DNA of 64,000 bases. It comes from Paludibacteraceae bacterium. GTDB lineage: Bacteria > Bacteroidota > Bacteroidia > Bacteroidales > Paludibacteraceae. The notes beneath the pieces are model-generated. The model had not been told where the DNA came from and ran no database searches. It saw nothing but the letters and a program-made list of their open reading frames with translations. Positions 52,742 to 60,765 of the stretch are shown here, in pieces (positions within the stretch are counted from its first letter, which is position 1; each line of letters begins with the position of its first letter). The stretch spans positions 1 to 64,000 of the forward strand of contig JAKSKR010000010.1 in NCBI GenBank assembly GCA_024401645.1, read 5' to 3'. The translations under genes were made by a program, and so were the position numbers.

Positions 52742-53924
52742 AGAGGCATTAGCCGATTTCAAGGAAGGTAAGTTCTTGATCGTTGTCGACGATGAGGACC
52801 GTGAAAACGAAGGCGACTTCATAACCGCTGCCGAAACCATCGACGAAGAGAAGATTAACTTCATGCTAAAGTATGGTCGTGGCGTGTTATGTGCTCCTAT
52901 CACCATCCAGCGTTGTAAGGATCTCAATATTCCGCAAGAAGTACAGGAGAACACCTCAATTTTGGGAACTCCGTTCACCATTACTGTCGACAAGCTAGAA
53001 GGTTGCACCACCGGCGTTTCTACACACGACCGTGCTGCCACCATCAAGGCTTTGGCAGACCCAGCATCAACACCGCAGACCTTTGGTCGCCCTGGTCACA
53101 TCCATCCGCTCTATGCGCAAGACAAGGGTGTCTTGGCCCGTGCAGGACACACCGAGGCGGCTGTTGACTTGGCTCGCCTTTCAGGTTTGCAGCCTGCTGC
53201 TGCCCTCATCGAAATCATGAACGAGGACGGTACCATGGCACGTATGCCACAGCTTATTGAAGCTTCGAAGAAATTCGGCATTAAGATTATCACCATTCGC
53301 GACCTTATTGCTTACCGCTTGCGTAGCGAACGTACCATTGAACGTGGCGAAGAGGTGAAGATGCCTACCAGATATGGCGAATTCCGCCTAATCCCTTTCC
53401 GTCAGCTCGACAATGGCTTGGAGCACGTTGCACTTATTAAGGGCGAGTGGAAACCAGACGAACCTATCTTGGTGCGTGTGCATTCGTCTTGTGCTACTGG
53501 CGACATCTTCGGCTCGTACCGTTGCGACTGTGGCGAACAGTTGCACATGGCAATGCAGCAAATCGATAAGGAAGGCAAGGGCGTTGTGCTTTATATGAAC
53601 CAGGAAGGCCGTGGCATTGGCCTAATGAATAAGATTCGTGCCTACAAGTTGCAGGAAAACGGTTACGATACTGTCGATGCTAACGTTCACCTCGGCTTTA
53701 AGCCCGACGAACGCGACTACGGCGTAGGTGCACAAATCTTGCGCGACCTTGGCATTACCAAGATGAGGTTGATGACCAACAATCCGGTTAAGCGAGTTGG
53801 CCTTGAAAGTTTCGGTCTCGAAATCACCGAAAACGTTTCCATTGAGGTGGCTCCTAATAAGTACGATATTGAATACCTCCGTACGAAGAAAGACCGCATG
53901 GGTCACACCATTTTCAATGTATGA
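52710..53924 (+). CDS. ribBA: Bifunctional riboflavin enzyme RibBA
   Basis: 404 aa. The N-terminal half (about 1-205) is 3,4-dihydroxy-2-butanone-4-phosphate synthase ([38 protein letters not shown]). The C-terminal half is GTP cyclohydrolase II with the zinc motif [25 protein letters not shown] and [13 protein letters not shown]. It makes the two precursors of riboflavin. It starts 32 nt inside the lptF gene and its stop overlaps the pdxJ start (ATGA), so translation is tightly coupled. No FMN riboswitch was seen upstream of the operon. Confidence 0.96.
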   Translation: MGKSQDINTIEEALADFKEGKFLIVVDDEDRENEGDFITAAETIDEEKINFMLKYGRGVLCAPITIQRCKDLNIPQEVQENTSILGTPFTITVDKLEGCTTGVSTHDRAATIKALADPASTPQTFGRPGHIHPLYAQDKGVLARAGHTEAAVDLARLSGLQPAAALIEIMNEDGTMARMPQLIEASKKFGIKIITIRDLIAYRLRSERTIERGEEVKMPTRYGEFRLIPFRQLDNGLEHVALIKGEWKPDEPILVRVHSSCATGDIFGSYRCDCGEQLHMAMQQIDKEGKGVVLYMNQEGRGIGLMNKIRAYKLQENGYDTVDANVHLGFKPDERDYGVGAQILRDLGITKMRLMTNNPVKRVGLESFGLEITENVSIEVAPNKYDIEYLRTKKDRMGHTIFNV

Positions 53925-54640
53925 CAAAACTCGTTGTAAACATCGACAAGGTTGCTACTTTGCGCAATGCAAGGGGTGGTAATACGCCCGATTTGCTGAA
54001 AGCTGCAGCCGATTGTCAGACCTTTGGTGCCGAAGCCATTGCCGTACATCCGCGTCCCGATGGGCGTCATGTCCTTTACGAAGACGTGTTGGCGTTACGC
54101 AATGTGGTGTGTACCGAATTTCACATCGAGGGTTATCCCAGCAAGGAGTTTGTTGAACTGGTACAGAAGGCTAAACCAACCCAGGTTACGTTGGTGCCCG
54201 ATGCTCCTGACGCCAAAAGTTCTAGCGCAGGCTGGAATGTAGAGGCAAACAGCGACTTCCTACGAGAGGTGATTGACGAATTGCAACCTTATGGCATTCG
54301 TGTAGCCATCTTCATCGATGCCAATCCGGCAAGTGTAATTAGTGCCGCAAAGGTGGGTGCCGATAGGGTGCAACTCTTTACCGAACCCTATGCTGCCCTT
54401 TTTGCGCAAGATTGTCAGGCGGCAATTGCCCCATTCCTCAACGCCGCTAAAGTGGCGCGCGAAACCGGCTTGGGTGTGAATGCTGGTCATGGACTGAATG
54501 CACAGAACTTGCCGTTCTTGCACCAGCAAATCGATTGGTTGAAAGAAGTGTCGGTTGGCCATGCGTTAATTGCAGACGCATTGTACGAAGGCATGGAAAA
54601 CGCAATAAACAGATATAAAGATTGTTTGAAAGATAAATAA
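53921..54640 (+). CDS. pdxJ: Pyridoxine 5'-phosphate synthase
   Basis: 239 aa TIM barrel making pyridoxine-5'-phosphate from 3-amino-2-oxopropyl phosphate and deoxyxylulose-5-phosphate. Motifs are [15 protein letters not shown] (the usual His after NID is Lys, a tolerated variation in relatives), [29 protein letters not shown] and [12 protein letters not shown]. Overlaps ribBA by 4 nt. exbB follows 11 nt later, a pdxJ-exb arrangement familiar in Bacteroidales. Confidence 0.96.
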   Translation: MTKLVVNIDKVATLRNARGGNTPDLLKAAADCQTFGAEAIAVHPRPDGRHVLYEDVLALRNVVCTEFHIEGYPSKEFVELVQKAKPTQVTLVPDAPDAKSSSAGWNVEANSDFLREVIDELQPYGIRVAIFIDANPASVISAAKVGADRVQLFTEPYAALFAQDCQAAIAPFLNAAKVARETGLGVNAGHGLNAQNLPFLHQQIDWLKEVSVGHALIADALYEGMENAINRYKDCLKDK

Positions 54641-54651
54641 AAATTAAAAAT

Positions 54652-55344
54652 ATGAATAACGTATTGTTACAGGTACAAGACTCTATGGCTACAGCTGCTG
54701 CTGCCAATGGAGCTGCTGCAGAAGACTTGAATCTTCTCGATTTGGCTTTGAAGGGTGGTGTCATCATGATTCCGCTTTTGCTTCTTCTCATCATGTCAAT
54801 TTACATTTTTGTAGAACGTTTCATCATCATCCGTCAGGCGGCTAAAGACGACAACACCTTCATGGACCGCATTAAGGATTTCCTTCACGATGGTAAGATT
54901 AACGAAGCCAGAGACCTTTGTGGCAAGGTAAATACCCCTTATGCTCGTATGGTGGCAAAAGGCCTTTCACGCCTTGGGCGTCCAATGAGCGACGTGCAGG
55001 TTACAATTGAGAACGCAGGTAACTTGGAAGTTTCAAAGTTGGAAAAGGGATTGTCGCTTTTGGCAACAACTGCAGGTGGTGGCCCAATGCTTGGTTTCTT
55101 GGGTACTGTTTGTGGTATGATTCAGGCTTTCTACAACATGTCATCTGCAGGTAACAACGTAGACGTTACCAACTTGGCTGGTGGTATCTACACCGCTATG
55201 GTAACCACCGTTGCTGGCCTTGTTGTGGGTGTTATTGCTTACTTCGCTTACAACTACCTTGTGTCTTTGGTCGACAAGGTTGTACGTGACTTGGAAGCGC
55301 GCTCACTCGAATTTATGGACATTCTTAACGAACCTGCTAACTAA
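54652..55344 (+). CDS. exbB: ExbB/TolQ/MotA-family proton-channel subunit
   Basis: 230 aa. TM1 is at about 33-58 (LALKGGVIMIPLLLLLIMSIYIFVERF). A cytosolic helical domain follows, then two more TM helices (about 130-160 and 170-205) with LLATTAGGGPMLGFLGTVCGMIQAF. The pentameric stator couples proton flow to TonB. It begins a compact exbB-exbD-tonB set. Confidence 0.92.
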   Translation: MNNVLLQVQDSMATAAAANGAAAEDLNLLDLALKGGVIMIPLLLLLIMSIYIFVERFIIIRQAAKDDNTFMDRIKDFLHDGKINEARDLCGKVNTPYARMVAKGLSRLGRPMSDVQVTIENAGNLEVSKLEKGLSLLATTAGGGPMLGFLGTVCGMIQAFYNMSSAGNNVDVTNLAGGIYTAMVTTVAGLVVGVIAYFAYNYLVSLVDKVVRDLEARSLEFMDILNEPAN

Positions 55345-55359
55345 AAAAAACGATTGCCA

Positions 55360-55785
55360 ATGGCACTCAAAAGAAGAAATAAGCCCGATGCTTCGTTCAA
55401 CATGTCGTCAATGACAGACTTTGTGTTCCAAATTCTTGTCTTCTTCATGTTGACCTCATCAGTGGTGCACCCAAATGCAATTAAGATTAACTTGCCGCAG
55501 AGTAACACCCAGACCAAGGCAAAGCCTTTGGCACGTGTGGTCATCGACAAGGATCTTCAATATTATGTTGGTTTCGGTAGCGAGAAGGAACAGCCAATCG
55601 CTTTCGAACAGCTAGAGTCTTGGCTACAGAACGAAGCCGTTAAGGAACCCGAAATGTATGTTGCCCTTTATGGCGAGACTACAGTTCCGCTAGGCGAAGT
55701 GGTTAAGGTTCTTAGCATTGCCAATGCCAACAAGTTTAAACTCGTCATTGCTACTCAACCGCTCGACAATGCGGCCAAGAAGTAG
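55360..55785 (+). CDS. exbD: ExbD/TolR-family protein
   Basis: 141 aa from the ATG at 55360 (a TTG 6 nt upstream is less likely). A short cytosolic N-terminus NKPDASFNMSSMTD is followed by a single TM helix whose start carries the proton-carrying Asp20 (MTDFVFQILVFFML), then a periplasmic domain. Only one ExbD is encoded here, whereas many Bacteroidales operons carry two. Confidence 0.92.
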   Translation: MALKRRNKPDASFNMSSMTDFVFQILVFFMLTSSVVHPNAIKINLPQSNTQTKAKPLARVVIDKDLQYYVGFGSEKEQPIAFEQLESWLQNEAVKEPEMYVALYGETTVPLGEVVKVLSIANANKFKLVIATQPLDNAAKK

Positions 55786-55810
55786 TCGGTGACTTAAGTC
55801 TCGTTTACTT

Positions 55811-56719
55811 ATGCAACTGGAAGAAAAAGCTAAAGTGTGTGGTGGTGTTGCTACCATTCTGTTCCATATTCTCTTGTTGTTGGTGCTAATCTTCGTTTGT
55901 TTCGAACGCATAGCGCCTAAAGAGGAAGATGGTGTGCCTCTTTCTATGGGTATGCCCGACATGGGTGGCGAAGACCTTTTCGAACCAACGCCAGAATCTG
56001 AAGTGCCCGAAGTGGCACAAACGGCTCCAACCCCAGCGCCTGCCGACCCTGCTCCGGCTGTTGCTCCTAACGTAGAGACACAGACCTTGGAACAGACTGT
56101 TGCGGTGCCTACCTCAAAGAAGAAGGTAGAGAAACCGTCTACACAGCAGAACGCTGCCGACAAGGAAGCACAGAAAAAGAAGGAAGAACAGCGCCAGCAA
56201 GAACTTAAACGCCAACAGGAATTGGCTGCCGAACAAGCTCGCCTAAAGGCTATTGCCGAAGCTGAAGCTAAAAAGAGGGCCGAAGAGGAGGCTATTAAGC
56301 AGAAGGCAAAGTCTGCTGCTAATGTCTTTAACAAGAAACCTGCCAACGCCAATGGTACCGATGCCAATTCATCGGGTGTTGGTTCTGGCTCAAAGCCGGG
56401 TAACCAGGGCGACCCTAACGGTTCGGCTGGTGGCGGTAAGGGTGGCAGTGGTAACCGCTGGGATTTGGCAGGACGCCAAATCGTTGGTACACTTCCTCGA
56501 CCTTCTTACACCGCAAACGAACAAGGTTATGTTGTGGTTAACATTACCGTCGATTCCGAGGGTAACGTTATTGGTGCCGAGGTCGGTAAGTGCGTCGGCA
56601 TTACTGCTAGCTCGTTGCGTAATGCGGCTTTGCAAGCTGCCAAGAAAGCTAAATTTAGCAAGCACGAAGGCCGTATTAATCAAAAGGGTACTATTACCTA
56701 CAACTTTAAACTACAATAA
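55811..56719 (+). CDS. TonB/TolA-like energy transducer
   Basis: 302 aa. One TM helix (about 10-32), a Pro/Glu/Ala-rich spacer, a Lys/Glu/Gln coiled coil (about 115-175) and Gly/Asn-rich linker, and a C-terminal TonB-like domain (about 215-302: YVVVNITVDSEGNVIGAEVG...GTITYNFKLQ). Spans the periplasm to energise TonB-dependent outer-membrane transporters. Follows exbD by 25 nt. Confidence 0.88.
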   Translation: MQLEEKAKVCGGVATILFHILLLLVLIFVCFERIAPKEEDGVPLSMGMPDMGGEDLFEPTPESEVPEVAQTAPTPAPADPAPAVAPNVETQTLEQTVAVPTSKKKVEKPSTQQNAADKEAQKKKEEQRQQELKRQQELAAEQARLKAIAEAEAKKRAEEEAIKQKAKSAANVFNKKPANANGTDANSSGVGSGSKPGNQGDPNGSAGGGKGGSGNRWDLAGRQIVGTLPRPSYTANEQGYVVVNITVDSEGNVIGAEVGKCVGITASSLRNAALQAAKKAKFSKHEGRINQKGTITYNFKLQ

Positions 56720-56728
56720 TACGATTGT

Positions 56729-57766
56729 ATGATGAAGAATTTTCTAGCAGTTGGCGCGCTGTTCGTTTCAGCGGTTGCCAATGCCGATAATATTACTGTT
56801 GAGAACTGGTGGGGACTAGACTCTTCTACCGTTGTTAAGTTGGCCGATGCAATGACCGAAACCCATAAGATTACCTTACGTATGGCAGATGGTGCCATCT
56901 TCAAGGTACAGAAGAACGGCTCGGTAGTTTCGTCTGCCAAGGCTGTCTTGTCGCCAGCAGTTGCTGCTGTCTTCAAGTGGGAAACCGGTTCCGACGGTGT
57001 AACGCCAGCCCTTCGTTTCACTGGTAAGGGCCGTCTTAAGGACTTGTACTACATTGCCGGTAATGGCATGGACACCATTGCAATGGCAAAGTCGGCAAAC
57101 CTCGAGAACGTACTCTCTATTTCAAACCGTACACTGGTGGGTGCTTATCCGCGCCGTATTGTCGATTCAAAGGAAAGCGGTTCGGTTAGCGTTTCTATTA
57201 AGGTGTCGAAAGCCGGTTACGTCGAGGCCGTGTCTATTGCCAAAGCCGATGGCATTACGAATCCGCACGTGCGCAACGAAATTCTTTCCGATGCGCTTCA
57301 CTTGCGTTTCACTACAGGCGATGCCGATCAGTTTGGTACTGTAACCTACAACATTACAGCCGAAGACTATAACCGTGCCTTGGCAGAACAGCGCAAGAAG
57401 GAAGCCGAAGAGAAACACCGCCTGAACAAGCAGGAGGCCATAAGGAAGAATGCGAACAGCAAGGTGGCTAATGCGTTCAGCAACAATGCCAACTCGTTCG
57501 AGTTGCCTGGCCGCACACTTGCAAAGGCTATGATTACACCTGCTGTTGCCGCTAACGTGAACGGTTGGGTAGAAGTGAACATCACTGTCGACAACGACGG
57601 TAATGTAACCAACGCAACGCTTGGCCGCCGTTCTAAAGAATTGGCCGACGAGGCGGTCTTCAATGCGGCTATTACTGCAGCAAAGGCTACTAAATTCAAC
57701 AAGGTAAGCAATACCGATATGCCTAACCAGTTGGGTACTATTACTTACCATTTTTCAGCTAAATAA
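56729..57766 (+). CDS. Periplasmic TonB-like protein with an N-terminal NWWG domain
   Basis: 345 aa. Signal peptide MMKNFLAVGALFVSAVANA-DN, with no TM anchor after it. Residues about 20-115 form a domain with NWWG, SSTVVKLAD, VVSS, FKWETG, RFTGKGRLKDLYYIAG. The same order of features occurs at the N-terminus of the giant protein from 60766. Two TonB C-terminal-like modules follow (about 135-220, ending GTVTYNITA; 265-345, ending GTITYHFSA) around a charged helix. It lies 9 nt after tonB and before the DJ-1 gene. An adaptor for TonB or surface assembly is a guess; the N-domain is unrecognised. Confidence 0.7.
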   Translation: MMKNFLAVGALFVSAVANADNITVENWWGLDSSTVVKLADAMTETHKITLRMADGAIFKVQKNGSVVSSAKAVLSPAVAAVFKWETGSDGVTPALRFTGKGRLKDLYYIAGNGMDTIAMAKSANLENVLSISNRTLVGAYPRRIVDSKESGSVSVSIKVSKAGYVEAVSIAKADGITNPHVRNEILSDALHLRFTTGDADQFGTVTYNITAEDYNRALAEQRKKEAEEKHRLNKQEAIRKNANSKVANAFSNNANSFELPGRTLAKAMITPAVAANVNGWVEVNITVDNDGNVTNATLGRRSKELADEAVFNAAITAAKATKFNKVSNTDMPNQLGTITYHFSAK

Positions 57767-57769
57767 ATT

Positions 57770-58330
57770 ATGACTAAAGTATTTGCATTCCTTATAGATG
57801 GCTTCGAACCAGCTGAAGCTATTGTGCCTATCGACTTTATGCGTCGTGCCAAGTTCGACGTGACTGTGGTCTCTTTAATGGGACGCAAGCAGGTTGAAGG
57901 CTCGCAAGGTGTTACCGTGGTTGCCGATGTGCTTTTCGACGACGTGAAAGACCAGTTCGGTCAGGCCGATCTGCTTTTCTTGCCAGGTGGACCTCTAACC
58001 CTCAACTACCTCAATTACGACAGCTTGAAAGATGTCATCATGGCTCACTACAAGGCAGGTAAGAAGTTGGCTGCCATTTGTGCTGCGCCTATGGTCTTTG
58101 GCCGTTATGGCATTCTTAAGGGCGAGAAGGCTACTTGCTACCCAGGTTTCGAAAAGGACCTCGAAGGTGCCGAATTCCTTCACCAGTCGGTTGTGGTGTC
58201 TGGTCAGTTCATCACCGCTGCCGGTGCCGGTGCAGCTATCTATTTCGGTTTCAAGTTGGTTGAAGAATTGTCAGACAAGCGTGTGTCTGACCTTATCCGT
58301 TCTTCAGTTAACTACCAGAAGGAAGTTTAA
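57770..58330 (+). CDS. DJ-1/PfpI-family protein
   Basis: 186 aa, YajL/DJ-1-like flavodoxin-like fold. The nucleophile elbow AAICAAPMVFG carries the conserved cysteine (about residue 104), and the conserved acid is in DGFEPAEA (Glu13). LLFLPGGP is the oxyanion strand. Members act as glyoxalases, deglycases or redox chaperones. Starts 3 nt after the TonB-like gene. Cytosolic. Confidence 0.9.
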   Translation: MTKVFAFLIDGFEPAEAIVPIDFMRRAKFDVTVVSLMGRKQVEGSQGVTVVADVLFDDVKDQFGQADLLFLPGGPLTLNYLNYDSLKDVIMAHYKAGKKLAAICAAPMVFGRYGILKGEKATCYPGFEKDLEGAEFLHQSVVVSGQFITAAGAGAAIYFGFKLVEELSDKRVSDLIRSSVNYQKEV

Positions 58331-58349
58331 TTATTAAAATCACATTGCC

Positions 58350-59204
58350 ATGTTGAACATCGGTGAAATGAATTCTTTAAAGGTACTGCGTATTGCTGGT
58401 GCCGGTTATTACCTCGATGGTGGTGACGCCGAGGGCGAAATATTTTTGCCCAAGACCGACGTACATACCGATGTGGCAGTTGGCGACGAAATAAAGGTGT
58501 TCCTTTACCGCAATGCCAAGCGCAACGCGGTGGCTACAACACACGAGCCGTCGGTTATGCCAGGACAGTTTGGCTTCCTTTCTGCCGACTCGGTGTCTAC
58601 TTACGGCGCATTGCTCGATTGGGGCTTGTCAACCCCGGTTTTCATGCCTTCGCGTGAGTGGAAAACCCGCATTCGTGTGGGTGGTACTTACTTGGTTTAT
58701 GTCTACTACGACAAGGAGACCGAGCAGGTCATTGCCACTATGCACACCGAACGTTACATCGACCAGTCTAAACCCGAATATGCCATGAATCAGGAGGTGT
58801 CGGTGCTTATTACCGATACTCATCCACTTGGTTACAAGGTGTTTGTCGACGATGCGTTTAAGGGTATGATTTATGCCAACGAGGTGTTTGAATACATTGA
58901 GGTTGGTATGCGTGTGAAGGGTTACGTTAAGTATGTTCGTCCCGATGGGAAGATTGACGTTGCCTTGCAGAAACAAGGTTTGAGTGTGGTCAATTCCATC
59001 GACGACCTTATTATTGCCGACCTACAGCGTAGCGGTGGTTTTATTCCGGTATCCGATAAGTCCGATCCCGATGAAATTGCCGATCGTTTTGGTTGTAGCA
59101 AAAAGGCCTTTAAGAAGTGCATTGGCGTCCTTTACAAACATCGTCGCATTGCCATAGAAGAAGATGGTATAAGGTTGTTGTCTACAAAAGATGAAAACAA
59201 ATAG
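58350..59204 (+). CDS. cvfB: CvfB-family S1-domain RNA-binding protein
   Basis: 284 aa with several S1-like OB domains and a C-terminal winged helix (about 225-280). Family features are GEIFLPKTDV, GALLDWGLSTPVFMPSREW, GFIPVSDKSDPDEIADRFGCSKKAFKKCIG and ALYKHRRI-like YKHRRIAIEEDGIRL. CvfB affects virulence-factor expression in staphylococci, and the family is thought to act on RNA. Last gene of the operon that begins at lptF. Confidence 0.85.
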   Translation: MLNIGEMNSLKVLRIAGAGYYLDGGDAEGEIFLPKTDVHTDVAVGDEIKVFLYRNAKRNAVATTHEPSVMPGQFGFLSADSVSTYGALLDWGLSTPVFMPSREWKTRIRVGGTYLVYVYYDKETEQVIATMHTERYIDQSKPEYAMNQEVSVLITDTHPLGYKVFVDDAFKGMIYANEVFEYIEVGMRVKGYVKYVRPDGKIDVALQKQGLSVVNSIDDLIIADLQRSGGFIPVSDKSDPDEIADRFGCSKKAFKKCIGVLYKHRRIAIEEDGIRLLSTKDENK

Positions 59205-59229
59205 CATTTATTAATTTTTTTTGCTAAAT

Positions 59230-59286
59230 TAGGTTTGTATTCACATGCAAGCCTTAAGATACTGGTCCAAGGCTTTGCTTTGGACC
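59230..59286 (+). promoter_or_regulatory. Structured leader with terminator and competing or pseudoknot stem
   Basis: A TAGGTTTG box (59230-59237) precedes a short leader. GCAAGCCTT (59248-59256) can pair with AAGGCTTTGC (59269-59278, one bulge). GGTCCAA (59264-59270) can pair with TTGGACC (59280-59286), followed by TTTTTC, a terminator. The two stems interleave, so they either exclude each other (attenuation) or form an H-type pseudoknot. It may simply be the cvfB terminator; the overlap of stems is what makes control plausible. Confidence 0.45.
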
Positions 59287-59331
59287 TTTTTCATTTTTCA
59301 TTAATAACACACCAATTAAATACAGGAAACC

Positions 59332-60579
59332 ATGAGCACATTACTTATAAATAACGTCTTACTGAATGGTAAGCGACAGAATGTACTGATTGACGGTACA
59401 CGATTTAAGACAATATCGGATAATTCCATAACCGTTAATGCCGACGAGGTGATCGATGGCTCAAATTTTGCCATGGTTCCACCTTTCTACAATGGTCACT
59501 GCCATGCTGCTATGGTCCTTTTGCGTGGGTTTGCCGACGACATGCCATTGCAAGCTTGGTTGAACGACTCCATCTGGCCAATGGAGGCAAAGATGACGGC
59601 AGAAGACATCTATGCGGGTTCGCGTCTGGCAATCTTGGAGATGATAAAGTCGGGCACTGTTTTCTTCGAAGACATGTATTGGGAAGAACACATGACTGCA
59701 AAGGCGGTAGAGGAAATGGGCATACGTGCAGCCATTGGTGTCTCGCTAATGGATAGACAATCAGATGCTTTGAAAGATGAACTTTTTGAGAAGATTCGTT
59801 CTTACAAGGCTAGCGACCGTGTTTCTTACACCGTTGCACCGCATGCCATCTACACAGTTGGCACCGACCTCTTGAAGCGTTGCAAGGCTTCTGCCGAAGA
59901 GAACAATATCTATTTAAACATTCACTTGGCTGAAACCATGGTCGAAGATGTCGATTGCCGTAAGGCTCATAATGGCATGTCGCCAGTTGAATATTTAGAC
60001 AGCTTGGGATTATTGTCACCAAAGACCATTTTGGCGCATGTGGTGCATGTTGACCAGCACGACCAGGATATATTGGCACGCAGTGGCGCTGTTTGTGTAC
60101 ACAATCCGGCGTCAAACATGAAACTTTCTAGCGGTGTGTTCAAAATGAAGGAGTTGCAGAAGAACGGTTGTTGCGTGACAATTGGTACCGATGGCGCATC
60201 TTCAAACAACAACCTCGACATGCTCGAAGAGATGAAGTTGGCTGCTTTGTTGGCAAAATGCTATGCCGATCCTGAAGCTGGCTCGGCTACCGATGTGTTC
60301 AATATGGCAACGGCTGGCGGTGCAAAGGCTTTTGGCATCGATGCTGGCGTAATTGAAGAAGGGCGTCTTGCCGATGCGTTGCTTGTGGACTTGAACAACG
60401 AGAAACTAGTGCCAAACTATAACCTAATTTCCAATTTGGTCTATTCTGCCGATTCCAGTTGCATCGACACAGTCATCTGTAACGGTAAGGTGGTTATGAA
60501 GAATAGGGTAGTGCCGGGCGAAAAGGAAATCATTGAACAGGCTCGCGAAACTTGTAAGAGTTTGATTGCTCGCAAGTAA
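59332..60579 (+). CDS. Amidohydrolase, MTA/SAH-deaminase-like
   Basis: 415 aa metal-dependent amidohydrolase of the TrzA/ATZ-MtaD type. Metal and catalytic residues are visible: HCH in NGHCHAAM (the usual HxH), LNIHLAETMVEDVD (His and Glu), LAHVVHVD (His) and IGTDGASSNNN (Asp). The family deaminates 5'-methylthioadenosine, S-adenosylhomocysteine or related aminopurines or pterins. The exact substrate is undetermined. Own transcript with a structured leader; strong terminator after. Confidence 0.85.
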   Translation: MSTLLINNVLLNGKRQNVLIDGTRFKTISDNSITVNADEVIDGSNFAMVPPFYNGHCHAAMVLLRGFADDMPLQAWLNDSIWPMEAKMTAEDIYAGSRLAILEMIKSGTVFFEDMYWEEHMTAKAVEEMGIRAAIGVSLMDRQSDALKDELFEKIRSYKASDRVSYTVAPHAIYTVGTDLLKRCKASAEENNIYLNIHLAETMVEDVDCRKAHNGMSPVEYLDSLGLLSPKTILAHVVHVDQHDQDILARSGAVCVHNPASNMKLSSGVFKMKELQKNGCCVTIGTDGASSNNNLDMLEEMKLAALLAKCYADPEAGSATDVFNMATAGGAKAFGIDAGVIEEGRLADALLVDLNNEKLVPNYNLISNLVYSADSSCIDTVICNGKVVMKNRVVPGEKEIIEQARETCKSLIARK

Positions 60580-60617
60580 TTTGAGCTAATTGGATTCACT
60601 GAAATTTTTGCATATTT

Positions 60618-60650
60618 AAACACCATTGAGAGAAACAATGGTGTTTTTTT
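60618..60650 (+). terminator. Terminator of the amidohydrolase gene
   Basis: An 11-bp stem AAACACCATTG / CAATGGTGTTT with a 7-nt loop, followed by TTTTG. Confidence 0.9.
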
Positions 60651-60765
60651 GTGTCCCGATGGTATTTTCTCGGCAATTATATTAGAAAATGTTAAATTAT
60701 TTTTTGTAAATTTGGAGCCGCTAATAGTGTGTTAGCCTTTTATCTGATACTAAAAGATTTTATTT

